From assembly GCF_001544455.2 (NCBI RefSeq), contig NZ_FCOC02000003.1, forward strand, positions 62,001 through 126,000: a stretch of 64,000 nt of DNA, given 5' to 3'. Positions 1-9,753 of the stretch are shown here, piece by piece (position 1 is the stretch's first letter; each line of letters begins with the position of its first letter). The notes beneath the pieces were generated by a model. That model made no database searches. It was not told the origin of the DNA and worked only from the letters and a program-made list of their open reading frames with translations. The position numbers and the translations under genes are program-made. This DNA is from Caballeronia sordidicola. GTDB taxonomy: Bacteria > Pseudomonadota > Gammaproteobacteria > Burkholderiales > Burkholderiaceae.

Positions 1-2
1 TG

Positions 3-587
3 GATCACCGGCGCATTACCTGCTCCGGCGGGCGTGCATCAATCGACGTTGCCGCGGCCATATTGCTGCGCCATTTCGAGGCCGCGACGGTGCAAAAGGC
101 GCTGCGCATCCTGCTTGTCGACGACATGCAAAAGGGCAATGCGCCGCAGCCGCATCCGCCAGGACTTGCGCCCGCCACGCACCCCAAGGTGAAGCGTGCC
201 ATCCTGTTGATGGAGCAGCACGTGGGCCGTTCGCTGACGCTCGACGAGCTTGCGCACAAGCTGGATTTATCGACGCGGCAACTAGAGAGACTATTCAAGG
301 CGGAGACGGGAAAAGCACCGCAGGCCTATGCGAAGCAGGTCAGGTTGCGCACGGCGGCATGGTTGCTGACCAGCTCCGATAAAACCGTCGCCGATATTGC
401 GTCAAGCTGCGGATTTTCAGACGCTTCGCACCTGGGCCGCGAGTTCAGGAAGCAGTTCGGGCTTGCGCCCATGATGTATCGCGAGCAACGTGGCACCGCT
501 GCGCCGGAGGACGCAGCAAGCATCGCGAAAATCGATCTCGCTGCGGACTTCGATGAAACCTTTCCAGGAAGGGCGCGGGCAATGTAG
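3..587 (+). CDS. GlxA-family AraC-type transcriptional regulator (5' truncated by window edge)
   Basis: The reading frame is open from the first bases, so the gene starts upstream of the window. The visible N-terminal part (ITCSGG...SIDVAAAILLRHF) is the end of a DJ-1/PfpI-like glutamine-amidotransferase-type sensor domain. It is followed by two AraC-type helix-turn-helix units (SLTLDELAHKLDLSTRQLERLF and KTVADIASSCGFSDASHLGREFRKQFG). This layout is that of GbdR/CdhR/ArgR-type regulators, which control catabolism of quaternary amines and amino acids. It faces the choline transport genes and ends 24 bases from choX, tail to tail. Regulation of choline, betaine or carnitine genes is inferred from context; the true target is not visible. 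Confidence 0.85.
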   Translation, partial: DHRRITCSGGRASIDVAAAILLRHFEAATVQKALRILLVDDMQKGNAPQPHPPGLAPATHPKVKRAILLMEQHVGRSLTLDELAHKLDLSTRQLERLFKAETGKAPQAYAKQVRLRTAAWLLTSSDKTVADIASSCGFSDASHLGREFRKQFGLAPMMYREQRGTAAPEDAASIAKIDLAADFDETFPGRARAM

Positions 588-611
588 CCGCTCGCACCCT
601 GCGTGAGCCAA

Positions 612-1565
612 CTATTGTGCGACGTAGGTTCTAACGGCGGCCAATCCGTCTTTTCCATCGAACGTTTTTACGCCTGCAAGCCACTTGTCCAGCACTGCGG
701 GATTTGCCTTGAGCCAATCTTTTGCCGCCTTGTTCGGGTCGGTTTTATTCATGATCGGCGTCATCACGTGATTTTCAATATCTGTCGAGAACTTCAGGTT
801 ATCGACCAGATGAGCAACGTTCGGGCACCGCGCGGCATAATCCGGCGGCGTCACCGTCATCACCTTTGCTTCGCCATAGTTCGGTCCGAACACATCATCG
901 CCGCCGCTCAAATAATCGATTTTCATCGACACGTTCATGGGATGCGGCTCCCAGCCGAGGAACACAATCCACTTCTTCTCGCGAATCGCGCGGCCCACTT
1001 CGACCAGCATCCCGGCTTCGCTCGACTCGACCATCTTGAACTTGCCCAGTCCATACTGATTCGCGTCGATCATTTTCTTGATCAGCGCGTTTCCATCGTT
1101 GCCCGGCTCGATGCCATAGATCTTGCCGTCTAGCTTGTCGTAATTTTTGGCGATGTCGTTAAAGGATTTCAGGCCGCCCTGGTACGCATAATCAGGAACA
1201 GCCAGCGTGTATTTGGCGCCCGTCAGGTTGGGCGAAGGCAACACCTTTATCTGGCTCGCCTTCTGGAAGGGCTCGACAATCGGGTCCATCGTCGGCGACC
1301 AGTAGCCGAGAAACACGTCTATCTGCTTGTTCTTGATACCCGCGAATGTAATGGGCACGGAAGCGATGGTCTTTGTCGGCTTGTACCCGAGACCCTGAAG
1401 CACGGTGGTCGCGAGGCCCGTTGTCGCGGCGATATCGGTCCAGCCGACGTCGGCGAAACGCACGTTCTGGCACGCGGCTGAATCGGCGGCAAATGCGCCG
1501 CCGGACAAGGTGATATTCGATAAGACAGCCAGCGCACACGAGGACGCGATTCCGTGTAGTTTCAT
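612..1565 (-). CDS. choX: Choline ABC transporter periplasmic substrate-binding protein
   Basis: 317-residue periplasmic binding protein (OpuAC/ChoX family) that delivers choline to the ChoVW permease. A signal peptide (about residues 1-26, ending AFA|AD) is visible. Numbered from the chosen start, W42/D44, W89, Y119, N156 and W205 fall at essentially the positions of the aromatic box and polar ligands known for Sinorhizobium ChoX (W43, D45, W90, Y119, N156, W205). This favours choline over glycine betaine. The start at 1565 is preferred over 1601 because GGAG lies 5 bases upstream and the signal peptide begins there. It is the last gene of the minus-strand choVW-gbdR-choX group. Confidence 0.93.
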   Translation of the reverse strand: MKLHGIASSCALAVLSNITLSGGAFAADSAACQNVRFADVGWTDIAATTGLATTVLQGLGYKPTKTIASVPITFAGIKNKQIDVFLGYWSPTMDPIVEPFQKASQIKVLPSPNLTGAKYTLAVPDYAYQGGLKSFNDIAKNYDKLDGKIYGIEPGNDGNALIKKMIDANQYGLGKFKMVESSEAGMLVEVGRAIREKKWIVFLGWEPHPMNVSMKIDYLSGGDDVFGPNYGEAKVMTVTPPDYAARCPNVAHLVDNLKFSTDIENHVMTPIMNKTDPNKAAKDWLKANPAVLDKWLAGVKTFDGKDGLAAVRTYVAQ

Positions 1566-1641
1566 GTTTTCTCCATGTTGTGGAAACTGTAGACACGACA
1601 ATGCCGCGCCAAAGACAGCGCGTCATGTTTGAAAATTCGTT

Positions 1642-2655
1642 TTAAGCTGATTGCCTGCGCTCGATACTCGGCGCATGGCCGAATTGCGCGCGATACGCCT
1701 TGCTGAAATGACACGGCGAATGGAAACCGCAAATAGCGGTGACGCGCGAAATTGAAGCGTCGCTGTTACGCAGCAATTCACGCGCACGCCGCAAGCGCAG
1801 CGTGAGGTAATAATGGGTGGGAGATACGCTCAGGAACATCTTGAACATGCGCTGCAAATGGCGCTGCGACAGCTTCACGAGCCGCGCGAGTTCCTCGAGT
1901 GAAAGCGGCTCCTCTATGTTCGCTTCCATCAGCCGCACGACTTCGATCAGTTCGGCGCGCGAAAAACCAACGCGCGCATCCACCGGAATATGCTGATGAT
2001 CCGTCGTGCCGCGAATGCGTTCCACAATGAACTGTTCGGACACCTGTGCAGCATGCGCCTGGCCAAGCCGCATGCCCACGAGATTCAACATGAGGTCGAG
2101 CGGCGCGGTGCCGCCCGTGCACGTCACGCGATCACGGTCGATGACAAAGATTTCATCGGCGAAACGCACGTGGGGGAAACGCTTGTGCAGCGGCGACATG
2201 TCCTCCCAATGCACGGTGCATCGATAGCCGTCGAGCAGGTTCGCGGCCAGCAGCGCGTATGCGCCGGTGCAAATGCCGCCAAGCGGCACGCCTTGTTGCG
2301 CGACCTGCTGCAGCAGCGCAATGACTTTGTCGTCTACGTAATCGCGTACGTGCCAGCCGGCGCACACGATCAACACATCCGGCATGCCGGCTTCGGCAAG
2401 CGTCCTGGTCGGCTTGACCGTGATGCCATTACTCGCGCGCGCCGGCTCACCATCGGGCGTAATCACAGACCATGTGTAGTGTTCCGCGCGCCCCACATAG
2501 TTCGCCATCCGTAATACTTCTATGGCGCTGGTGAACGCGATCATCGAAAAATTCGGCAGCGTCAAAAACCCGAAGTGCGACAGCTTCGATAACGGCGAGT
2601 CAGGCGTCTTGCCCGCTGGATGAATCCGGTCCGGCACCATCGCGTCGCGTTTCAT
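1642..2655 (-). CDS. gbdR: GbdR-like AraC-family regulator with DJ-1/PfpI domain
   Basis: 337-residue GlxA-type activator. Residues about 25-190 form the amidotransferase-like sensor domain (GGICTGAYALLAA, CTGGTAPLDLMLNLV). Residues about 235-330 are an AraC helix-turn-helix domain (SLEELARLVKLSQRHLQRMF, ISRVTAICGFHSPCHFSKAYRAQFG). GbdR of Pseudomonas responds to glycine betaine and dimethylglycine and activates choline/betaine uptake and catabolism. The gene lies between choW and choX on the same strand with gaps of 39 and 76 bases, so it is probably co-transcribed with the transporter it would control. The orthology is inferred from architecture plus neighbours; a CdhR-like role is the main alternative. 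Confidence 0.85.
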   Translation of the reverse strand: MKRDAMVPDRIHPAGKTPDSPLSKLSHFGFLTLPNFSMIAFTSAIEVLRMANYVGRAEHYTWSVITPDGEPARASNGITVKPTRTLAEAGMPDVLIVCAGWHVRDYVDDKVIALLQQVAQQGVPLGGICTGAYALLAANLLDGYRCTVHWEDMSPLHKRFPHVRFADEIFVIDRDRVTCTGGTAPLDLMLNLVGMRLGQAHAAQVSEQFIVERIRGTTDHQHIPVDARVGFSRAELIEVVRLMEANIEEPLSLEELARLVKLSQRHLQRMFKMFLSVSPTHYYLTLRLRRARELLRNSDASISRVTAICGFHSPCHFSKAYRAQFGHAPSIERRQSA

Positions 2656-2694
2656 CGGGTTTTTATCCTTGGCTGCGTGCGCACATTACTACCG

Positions 2695-3597
2695 TTAGCC
2701 TTGTTGCGCGGCCGGCGCGCGCCGCACCCGCATCACGCTGCGAATCCCCGACAGCAGCGGCGCGCGCGCCATGCCCGGCGAACGGCCGAAGCTTTCCGTG
2801 ATCCGGTCCAGGATGATCGCGAGCAACACCACCGACAAGCCGCTTTCGAATCCGAGCCCAATATCCAGGCGCTGAATACTTGCCAGCACGTCGTTGCCCA
2901 GACCGCCGGCGCCGACCATGGACGCAATGATCACCATCGACAACGCCATCATGATGGTCTGGTTCACGCCGGTCATGATGGACGGCAGCGCGTTCGGAAA
3001 CTGAACCTTGTAGAGCAGTTGCCACGGCGTGCACCCGAACGCCTGACCCGCTTCCACGATCTCGCGATTCACATGCTTGATCCCGAGCGATGTCAGGCGC
3101 ACAGCGGGCGGCATCGCGAAAATCACCGTCGACAAGATGCCAGGCACCCGTCCCAGGCCGAACAACATGGCCGCCGGAATCAGGTACACGAACGCCGGCA
3201 TGGTCTGCATGAGGTCGAGCACCGGGCGCACGATCGTCTCGATGGTCTTGCTCTTCGCGGTCCAGATGCCAAGCGGAATGCCGAGCAGCAGGCTGATCAA
3301 CGTGGACGACAGCGTCAGACCGAGTGTGATCACCATCTGGTCCCAGAAGCCGGTCGCGTAGATCAGCAAGAGCGATAGCAGCACGAACAGCGCAAAACGC
3401 CAGCCAACCCGCCACAGGCCGATGCCAACGAAGATCGCCATCATCAGCCACATGGGAATGGCCTGCAGGCCGTGTTCGACGACCGCCGCGAAGCTCTCGA
3501 TGACCTTTCCGATCGCGTCGAACGTTTTCGCGTCGTGGTCCAGCAGATATTTGACGCCGTGATCGACCCAACTGCCGAGCGGGATAATTTCAGACAT
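2695..3597 (-). CDS. choW: Choline/betaine ABC transporter permease
   Basis: 300-residue ProW/ChoW-type inner-membrane permease. At least six hydrophobic segments are visible (for example WLMMAIFVGIGLWRVGWRFALFVLLSLLLIYATGF, MVITLGLTLSSTLISLLLGIPLGI). The EAA-type cytoplasmic loop that docks on the ATPase is present (EAGQAFGCTPWQLLYKVQFPNALPSIMTG). The start overlaps the end of choV by 8 bases, indicating translational coupling. It forms the transmembrane path for the substrate captured by ChoX. Confidence 0.93.
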   Translation of the reverse strand: MSEIIPLGSWVDHGVKYLLDHDAKTFDAIGKVIESFAAVVEHGLQAIPMWLMMAIFVGIGLWRVGWRFALFVLLSLLLIYATGFWDQMVITLGLTLSSTLISLLLGIPLGIWTAKSKTIETIVRPVLDLMQTMPAFVYLIPAAMLFGLGRVPGILSTVIFAMPPAVRLTSLGIKHVNREIVEAGQAFGCTPWQLLYKVQFPNALPSIMTGVNQTIMMALSMVIIASMVGAGGLGNDVLASIQRLDIGLGFESGLSVVLLAIILDRITESFGRSPGMARAPLLSGIRSVMRVRRAPAAQQG

Positions 3598-4768
3598 GTG
3601 AGCCTCTATGTCGAGTCAGAGCCTTGAGGACGTTCGTCTTGTTGACCGAACCGCAATACGATCCGTCCGCGTCGACCACCGGCAGCGGCGCGCGGCTCGC
3701 GACCACGCGGCTGACAACCACATCGAGCGGCGTGGTGCGTTGAATGCATTCGATGACGTTGATTTCCGGCGATGCCTGCCCGACCGCATCGCGGCACACG
3801 AAGCCGCGGATCTTGCGCTCCTGGTCCATCACGAACGCATAGTCGGCGCTGCCGTTGAGCGCCTGCGAGACACTCGACGCATCGATGTGCGAAGCGTGGT
3901 TCATCAGCGGCACGGCATCGGTTTGCATGAGGTCGCCGGCGGTGAGATAACGGCTGGTATCGATACCTTCGAAGAACGCGCGCACGTAGTCATCGGCGGG
4001 ATTCGAGATGATTTCCTGCGGCGTGCCGATCTGCACCACGCGTCCGCCTTCCATGATCGCGATGCGCGTGCCGATGCGCAGCGCCTCCTCCAGATCGTGC
4101 GACACGAACATGATCGTGCGCTGCTGTTCGCGCTGCAGGTCGAGCAGCACGTTCTGCATTTCCTTGCGCTTGAGCGGATCGAGGGCGGAAAACGCCTCGT
4201 CCATGATCATCAGCGACGGATTCACCGCCAGCGCCCGCGCAAGACCCACGCGCTGCTGCATCCCGCCCGACAACTGCGCCGGAAGTTTCTGCGCGAACGG
4301 CGCGAGACCGACTTGCTCGAGCACGACCATTGCGCGCTTCTCGCGTTCCTTGCGTCCGACTCCGGCCACTTCCAGCCCGAACGCGGCGTTCGATAAAACC
4401 GTGCGTTGCGGCATCAGCGCGAACGACTGGAACACCATGCTCATGTCCTTGCGCCTGAGCGAGGTCAGTTCCGAGCGCGGCACGGAAGCCACATCGCGGC
4501 CATCGATCAGGACCTTGCCCACAGTCGGCTCGACCAGCCGGTTGATCAACCGGATCAGTGTCGATTTGCCCGAACCCGACAAGCCCATCAGCACGAAAAT
4601 CTCGCCCTCGCGCACGTCGAAGGACACGTTGTGCACGCCGACGATCTGTCCTGTCCTGGCGAAAACTTCTTCCTTCGTTGCCCCGCCGGCAAGCATGTCG
4701 ATTGCCTGCTTCGGGCTCGTGCCGAACACCTTGCACAGGTTCTCGACCACGACCTTTTCGGATTTCAT
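3590..4768 (-). CDS. choV: Choline/betaine ABC transporter ATP-binding protein with CBS domains
   Basis: 392-residue ATPase of the ProV/OpuAA family. Walker [10 protein letters not shown] at residues 62-70, signature LSGGMQQR at 166-173 and Walker B LMIMDE at 186-191 are all intact. The C-terminal third (about 270-390) contains the tandem CBS region typical of osmoregulated betaine/choline importers, where it senses ionic strength or nucleotides. AGGAG lies 9 bases upstream of the ATG. First gene of the choV-choW-gbdR-choX group; its promoter should lie in the 320-bp gap shared with the divergent chemoreceptor gene. Confidence 0.94.
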   Translation of the reverse strand: MKSEKVVVENLCKVFGTSPKQAIDMLAGGATKEEVFARTGQIVGVHNVSFDVREGEIFVLMGLSGSGKSTLIRLINRLVEPTVGKVLIDGRDVASVPRSELTSLRRKDMSMVFQSFALMPQRTVLSNAAFGLEVAGVGRKEREKRAMVVLEQVGLAPFAQKLPAQLSGGMQQRVGLARALAVNPSLMIMDEAFSALDPLKRKEMQNVLLDLQREQQRTIMFVSHDLEEALRIGTRIAIMEGGRVVQIGTPQEIISNPADDYVRAFFEGIDTSRYLTAGDLMQTDAVPLMNHASHIDASSVSQALNGSADYAFVMDQERKIRGFVCRDAVGQASPEINVIECIQRTTPLDVVVSRVVASRAPLPVVDADGSYCGSVNKTNVLKALTRHRGSHV

Positions 4769-5088
4769 CGAACGCTCTCCTGGTTGGCGGACGTGCGTCC
4801 GCGCTCTCTATACATAGTTGCCAGAAAAAAGTGCGGGTTGCCGACTATTTCCGACGCCCACATGTGGAAATACGACACCCTGATTTGCTTTTTCTGGCGG
4901 CTGGAAAGAAGGAGCCTTGCAGGACAAGGGTTTGCGAGCAGTCGTCGGCGACGTGTTGCATTTTTTGGCATGTCGCGCCAGAGCAAGTGGCTGCCACGTA
5001 CAGGATTCGAACGATCGTTCAGGGTCAAGAATGGTGCAGCGCTGCCGATAACCATTCATATTCCCTACATGTCGTTCAGAAATCAACT
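4769..5088. promoter_or_regulatory. Divergent intergenic region between choV and chemoreceptor gene
   Basis: 320 bp without a convincing gene. It must hold the promoters of the choV operon (minus) and the chemoreceptor (plus). I see no clear -10/-35 pair, no terminator and no strong palindrome. The string GGATTCGAAC near 5002-5011 resembles a tRNA T-loop but has no matching arms. Confidence 0.4.
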
Positions 5089-7065
5089 ATGTCGAAATTC
5101 AACCTTCGCCGCGCAAGTGTCGGCGCGAAGTTCGCTGTCTTGGCGTGCGCCTTGGCGGCCGTGGTCGTGGCCGGTTTCACCCTCGCCGTCACGCATTCCG
5201 CAGGGCAGGAAATCGATGTCCAGGCGCTCGAACGCATGGACGACGACAACCGCGCGATCGGCACGATGATCCATCTCTACGACAAGTCCGTAAGCGCCGA
5301 AGTGGAGCGCGCGATGACGTTGTTCGCGAGCTTCCTGCCAACGGATTTCGCGCTCGATGAAACCCAAAAAGTCGATATTGGCGGTATTGCGACGCCAACG
5401 TTCAAGGCCGGCGACAAGCCTATGAACCTCGATTTCTCGATTCCCGATCAGTTCCTTGAGCGCAGCGGCGCGATTGCGACTGTGTTCGCGCGCAGCGGCG
5501 ACGATTTCGTGCGCGTGACGACATCGCTGAAAAAGCAGGATGGCGCGCGTGCGGTCGGCACGCTGCTCGACCGCAAGGGTCCGGCGTACGCGCTGGTCCT
5601 GGGCGGCAAGCGGTTTATCGGCATGGCTTCGCTGTTTGGCAAGCAGTACATCACCGAGTACAAGCCGGTCGCGGATGCATCGGGCCGCGTGATCGGCGCG
5701 CTCTTCGTTGGCGTGGACATCACCGCGGAGATCGCCACGCTGCAACAGAACATTCGCGATCTGAAAGTGGGCGAGAACGGCTACTTTTTTGTCATCGATG
5801 CATCGAATGGGCCGAATCGCGGCAAGCTTCTGGTGCATCCGGGCATGGAAAGCGCGAACGGTTCAGCTCCTCGAGTAGCCGATGAACGCATCGCGCCATT
5901 CAAGCAGATGCTGGACGCCAGGCAAGGCCGTCTTTCCTTCGATGCCCCCGACACGCCTGAACTCGCAAACCGCCAGGTGCATGGCGGCGCGAAGGAAATC
6001 GTGTTTCGTTCGGTGCCCGAATGGCAATGGGTGATCGGCGGGATTGCTTATCGCGACGAGTTGCTCGCCGACATGCGCGCCATGCGGCAACGTTTTCTGG
6101 TGCTGGGTTTGCTCGTGATCGCCGGCTTGGTCGCGGTGCTGCTTTTCGCTGTCCGCAAATTGGTGACTCAGCCGCTGGAACAGCTTACGCACGCATCCGA
6201 ACAGATCGCGGCGGGTGACCTCAGCGTGCGTCTCGCCACCACGCGTGAGGACGATGTCGGGCGGTTGATGAGCGCCATCGATGGCATTGCGACCGGCCTG
6301 GCGCGCATCGTGACGCAAGTGCGCAGCGCCTCGGCGGATATGTCGGATGGCACCGGCCGGATCGCGGCGGGCAGCAGCGACATTTCGCTGCGCATCGCGA
6401 CGCAGGCCAGCAGCCTGGAAGAGACGGCCGCGAGCATGGAACAGATCACATCGACGGTGCAGCAGAACGCCGCCAATACCGCGCAAGCGGACCAACTGGT
6501 GGCATCGGCGTCCGATGCGGCCCGCGCCGGCGGCGAAGCGGTAAGCCGCGTGGTCAACACCATGAGCGAAATCGATGCGTCCGCGCGCAAGATCTCGGAC
6601 ATTACGTCGGTGATCGAAGGAATCGCGTTTCAGACAAACATCCTCGCGTTGAACGCGGCGGTCGAAGCCGCGCGCGCCGGCGAACATGGCAGAGGGTTTG
6701 CCGTAGTGGCGTCTGAAGTGCGCGGCCTCGCGCAACGCAGCGCCGCCGCGGTCAAGGAGATCGAGGCGCTGATCGCGGAGTCGGTCGGGCGTGTCGCCAC
6801 CGGCTACCGGATCGCCGAAGAAGCCCGCGGCACCATGAGCGGAATCGTTGAACGCGTCGCGCGGGTGAACGCGATCATCGGCGAAATCAGCGTGGCGTCG
6901 CGCGAGCAATCGAGCGGTATTGAACAAGTGAATCTTGCGGTCGCGCAGATTGGCGAAGCGACGCAGCAAAATGCGGCGCTCGTTGGCGAAGCGGAACAAT
7001 CCACGGCCGGCTTGCACGAACAAGCAGAACGGCTTTCCCGCGTTGTCAGCGTGTTCCGGCTATGA
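5089..7065 (+). CDS. Methyl-accepting chemotaxis protein with periplasmic Cache domain
   Basis: 658-residue transmembrane chemoreceptor. TM1 is at about residues 14-34 and a long periplasmic region (about 35-333) of the Cache_3/Cache_2 fusion type follows. TM2 is at about 334-355, then a HAMP linker ([22 protein letters not shown]) and a cytoplasmic signalling domain. The conserved hairpin tip, [20 protein letters not shown] continuing into [12 protein letters not shown], sits at about 521-550. No C-terminal NWETF-type CheR/CheB tether is present. It would report a small ligand to CheA/CheW; the ligand is not deducible, although small carboxylates are common for this Cache class. The start at MSKFNLRR is chosen because upstream codons do not look coding; no good Shine-Dalgarno is visible. 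Confidence 0.93.
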   Translation: MSKFNLRRASVGAKFAVLACALAAVVVAGFTLAVTHSAGQEIDVQALERMDDDNRAIGTMIHLYDKSVSAEVERAMTLFASFLPTDFALDETQKVDIGGIATPTFKAGDKPMNLDFSIPDQFLERSGAIATVFARSGDDFVRVTTSLKKQDGARAVGTLLDRKGPAYALVLGGKRFIGMASLFGKQYITEYKPVADASGRVIGALFVGVDITAEIATLQQNIRDLKVGENGYFFVIDASNGPNRGKLLVHPGMESANGSAPRVADERIAPFKQMLDARQGRLSFDAPDTPELANRQVHGGAKEIVFRSVPEWQWVIGGIAYRDELLADMRAMRQRFLVLGLLVIAGLVAVLLFAVRKLVTQPLEQLTHASEQIAAGDLSVRLATTREDDVGRLMSAIDGIATGLARIVTQVRSASADMSDGTGRIAAGSSDISLRIATQASSLEETAASMEQITSTVQQNAANTAQADQLVASASDAARAGGEAVSRVVNTMSEIDASARKISDITSVIEGIAFQTNILALNAAVEAARAGEHGRGFAVVASEVRGLAQRSAAAVKEIEALIAESVGRVATGYRIAEEARGTMSGIVERVARVNAIIGEISVASREQSSGIEQVNLAVAQIGEATQQNAALVGEAEQSTAGLHEQAERLSRVVSVFRL

Positions 7066-7070
7066 GCCGG

Positions 7071-7703
7071 TTATGACGCCGGCCGGATCATTTCGAACAT
7101 TTCGCCAATGCCCGCATAATCGCCGCGATAACCTGCGCGCATGATCGGCTGAGCAGCAGCGGTATCGAAGATCCCGTCCTTCAGGAACTCGCGGCGGATA
7201 TGCACGCCGACCACCTGGCCGAGTGCAAGCCAGTTGTTCATGGGCGTGCCGTCGAGCGTCTTGAGCCGGATGATCTGCAGCAGCTTGCATTCGAGCGCGG
7301 CGGGAGACTGCGCGACATGCGGCACGGCCACGTTCACGCCTGGCGCCTTGGTCAGCCCGGCAAGCTCGAACTCATCGACCTCATGCGGCACCGGCGCCGA
7401 TGTCTGGTTCATCTGCTCGGCAAGCGGCCTGCTCGACAGGTTCCACACGAACTCGCCGGTCTGCTCGATGTTCCTGATGCTGTCCTTGTACCCTTCACTC
7501 GAGAATCCGATGATCTGCGGAAACGTCGCGAACGCGCCAAAGAAACTGTAGGGCGCGAGGTTCACGTGGCCGTTGATGTCCTGGCTCGATATCCAGCCGA
7601 TCACCCGCGGCGCGACGATCGCCTTGAACGGATCGTGGCGAAGCTGATGACCCTCGTCGGGATGATAGAAGTGCGTGCCGGAGTTGCTGCTGCTGTCACT
7701 CAT
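7071..7703 (-). CDS. Flavin reductase-like / flavoredoxin family protein
   Basis: 210-residue protein of the DIM6/NTAB (flavin-reductase-like, FMN-binding split barrel) family. It shows the typical start FKAIVAPRVIGWISSQD and the substrate region VNLAPYSFFGAFATFPQIIGFSS. It binds FMN and would transfer electrons to FMN or an unknown acceptor. Its start overlaps the 3' end of the upstream dehydrogenase gene by 8 bases, so the two form an operon. AGGA lies 7-8 bases before the ATG. Physiological partner unknown. Confidence 0.85.
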   Translation of the reverse strand: MSDSSSNSGTHFYHPDEGHQLRHDPFKAIVAPRVIGWISSQDINGHVNLAPYSFFGAFATFPQIIGFSSEGYKDSIRNIEQTGEFVWNLSSRPLAEQMNQTSAPVPHEVDEFELAGLTKAPGVNVAVPHVAQSPAALECKLLQIIRLKTLDGTPMNNWLALGQVVGVHIRREFLKDGIFDTAAAQPIMRAGYRGDYAGIGEMFEMIRPAS

Positions 7704-8637
7704 GGGTTTTCCTGGTCTTTTTTGCGGTGTGGTGAATCAGGCGCTTGCGCCCCGCCTTCACGCGCGCGTGGTGCGCGTCGCTCCAGTCGTAAAAGCCCTG
7801 GCCGCTGCGCACGCCCACATGACCTTTTTCCACGCGCTCGCGCATCAGTTGCAATACGTCTTCATCTTTTGCGAGTTCCGGCATCAGGTGCAAACCAATA
7901 TCGAGCAGCGTGTCGAGGCCACCCAGGTCCGCGCTTTCCAGCGGCCCGACCATGCCGTAACGCCGTCCAAGCGACGCTTTCATGACTGCGTCGACAACCT
8001 CGGGCGTTGCCGCGCCCGACCTCACAATAGCCAGCGCCTCGCGCAGCACCGCGAACTGCAGCCGATTGCCGACAAAACCCGGAATCGCCTTTGTCAGCAC
8101 CACCGGCTCCATACCGATTGCCGTCATCAAATCCGCCGTGCGCCGCGTGACTTCAGGATCGGTTTCGGTGCCCGGAACGACTTCCACTAGTGGAATGGTA
8201 TGCGGCGGATTCCAGAAGTGTGCGATCACGAACCGGGACTTGTTGCGCAGCACCTGCGCGAGAAGATCGGGCGGAAACCCGCTGGTATTGCTGGCAAAGA
8301 TGGCGTCGTCACGCAATAACGGTTCGAGCGCTTTATAGGTTCGATTTTTCAGTTCGAGCACTTCGGGAATGGCTTCCACGATAAAGCCCGCCGTGGCCAC
8401 CCGTTCCAGCCTGTCCGTGGTTTCAATACGGCCGAGCACGCTCGCTTTATCGTCCGCATGGAACACGTTGGCGTCGATCAATTCGTCGAGGATCGCCGCC
8501 GCTTTTGCGTGCACCGACACGAGCCGCGCAGCGTCAATGTCATGAACGATGGTCGCGTAGCCGTGCAGCGCCGCCTGTGTTGCAATGCCGACGCCCATCA
8601 GGCCGCTGCCCACTACGCCAATAGTGATTTGATTCAA
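7696..8637 (-). CDS. 3-hydroxyacyl-CoA dehydrogenase family protein
   Basis: 313-residue NAD-dependent dehydrogenase. The N-terminal Rossmann fold carries GSGLMG at 10-15, and the family signature HFWNPPHTIPLVEVVPG holds the catalytic His. A C-terminal 3HCDH domain follows (GFVGNRLQFAVLREALAIV...GPLESADLGGLDT). It oxidises a 3-hydroxy group on a CoA ester or a related hydroxy acid. Carnitine 3-dehydrogenase is a related alternative, and the nearby choline cluster makes it worth considering. The apparent start codon is TTG at 8637 with GGAG 6-7 bases upstream. Operon with the flavin-reductase-like gene. Confidence 0.87.
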   Translation of the reverse strand: MNQITIGVVGSGLMGVGIATQAALHGYATIVHDIDAARLVSVHAKAAAILDELIDANVFHADDKASVLGRIETTDRLERVATAGFIVEAIPEVLELKNRTYKALEPLLRDDAIFASNTSGFPPDLLAQVLRNKSRFVIAHFWNPPHTIPLVEVVPGTETDPEVTRRTADLMTAIGMEPVVLTKAIPGFVGNRLQFAVLREALAIVRSGAATPEVVDAVMKASLGRRYGMVGPLESADLGGLDTLLDIGLHLMPELAKDEDVLQLMRERVEKGHVGVRSGQGFYDWSDAHHARVKAGRKRLIHHTAKKTRKTHE

Positions 8638-8770
8638 GTTCTCTCCGTTGCTTCAAGACCGGTTGCGGGTAAGGTTCGCCTCCCGTGGCAACAAGGATAG
8701 CGCAGCAACCTCAAACACGCGGCTCAGCCAAATGGGCTATGACTTGAATCCCGTCGCCAGATTCGGGGCG

Positions 8771-8802
8771 AAAAAAAACCGGCTGCCTTTTAAAGCAGCC
8801 GG
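8771..8802 (-). terminator. Rho-independent terminator of the His-rich secreted protein gene
   Basis: An 8-bp stem CCGGCTGC/GCAGCCGG (8779-8786 with 8795-8802) is followed on the minus strand by a run of eight T. It lies 40 bases downstream of the minus-strand gene at 8842-9141. Confidence 0.85.
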
Positions 8803-8841
8803 CGTTCGCCGTGCAACTCAACCGGACTTCAACTCGCCCGA

Positions 8842-9141
8842 TCAGCCGTGACGATGGTCGTCGTGGCGCTCTGCGTGCGGCGGGTGATGCGGACCTGAGT
8901 CATGCGGATGATTGCGCATCCATTCGTCGCGCTGCCAATAACGGTGCCCATCCCAATAACGGTCGCCGTGCCAGCCCAGGTTGATGACCACGGCCGTTTT
9001 CATCATGTGCGGTTCGCCGTAGCTTTGCTGCATTGCCGGCCCGTGGATCATGCCGTTATCTACTTGCGCAAATGCCGCCGTAGCGCTGAACAACGCGCCG
9101 CCAGCGAGCATGGCGGCAATGATTGTGCGTGAGGTTTTCAT
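8842..9141 (-). CDS. Small secreted His-rich protein
   Basis: 99 residues. A clear signal peptide (MKTSRTIIAAMLAGGALFSATAAFA|Q) is followed by a short region with aromatic/Gly residues (GWHGDRYWDGHRYWQRDEW). The C-terminal tail has many His (residues about 79-99: HDSGPHHPPHAERHDDHRHG). GGGAG lies 8 bases upstream of the ATG, and a strong terminator follows, so it is a single-gene unit. The tail suggests metal binding in the periplasm, but that is inference. No family recognised with confidence. Confidence 0.8.
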   Translation of the reverse strand: MKTSRTIIAAMLAGGALFSATAAFAQVDNGMIHGPAMQQSYGEPHMMKTAVVINLGWHGDRYWDGHRYWQRDEWMRNHPHDSGPHHPPHAERHDDHRHG

Positions 9142-9753
9142 GACTATTCTCCCGTTTTAGCTTCTCAAAAAGACGCGCAGCGAATTGATCGATGTGCTGT
9201 GTCAGTGCCGCGTCGTTGGAATCACTTTAGCCATCACGCAGATTGCACGACGTGAGCGCTTGTAAGTGTTCGTATCAATAAGAAGAACAGTCGGCGTCTG
9301 TTTGCGAGACATATAAGCCACTGATTGAACAGGCTTTTGAGTCCCATACGCGCTGATGTTTCAGCGGTATTCCGCACGCGATATGTAAGCGATGAAAATA
9401 TGAAATGGTGCCGTGCCATTCGCTTAATTACGAAACGATTTCATTCAACCGTCTTTTATGCATTCGTAATATTGGATGTGCGTTGTTCGGTTCGCTCTGG
9501 GATAGCATGAGACGGCAAGATTGAAGCGGAAAAAGCACAACAGCGAGCGCAGGAAGCAGCGCGGAGAACATGCAGGATGGCAGAAACGACGGCCGAAGAA
9601 CAAACGGGCTATCGGTAAAACAATTTCAAGCTAGAAAAACTACAAATTCTTCGAACTACGAAAACAGGCAGACTGCACTACGAAAATCAGATGTCAAGAA
9701 AAAACAAAGACAGGCTCATTTTTCGTCGCAGTCCGCACTGCTTTCAAGACAGC
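9142..9753. other. Non-coding stretch, relatively AT-rich
   Basis: About 610 bp between the His-rich protein gene and a small unannotated ORF. Base composition is more AT-rich than the flanks. The open frames here have no ribosome binding sites, recognisable domains or coding-like composition. I see no clear RNA gene or repeat. Confidence 0.4.

Noticed and set aside
2620..3378. Plus-strand ORF of 252 codons opposite gbdR/choW
   Set aside because: Antisense to a clear permease gene; product is His/Arg/Gln-rich low complexity, typical of a shadow frame.
5002..5011. T-loop-like GGATTCGAAC suggesting a tRNA remnant
   Set aside because: No complementary T-stem, acceptor stem or anticodon arm could be found on either strand.
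5863..7023. Long minus-strand ORF (386 codons) opposite the chemoreceptor gene
   Set aside because: It mirrors the high-GC codon pattern of the real chemoreceptor gene; its product is Arg/His-rich without any domain.
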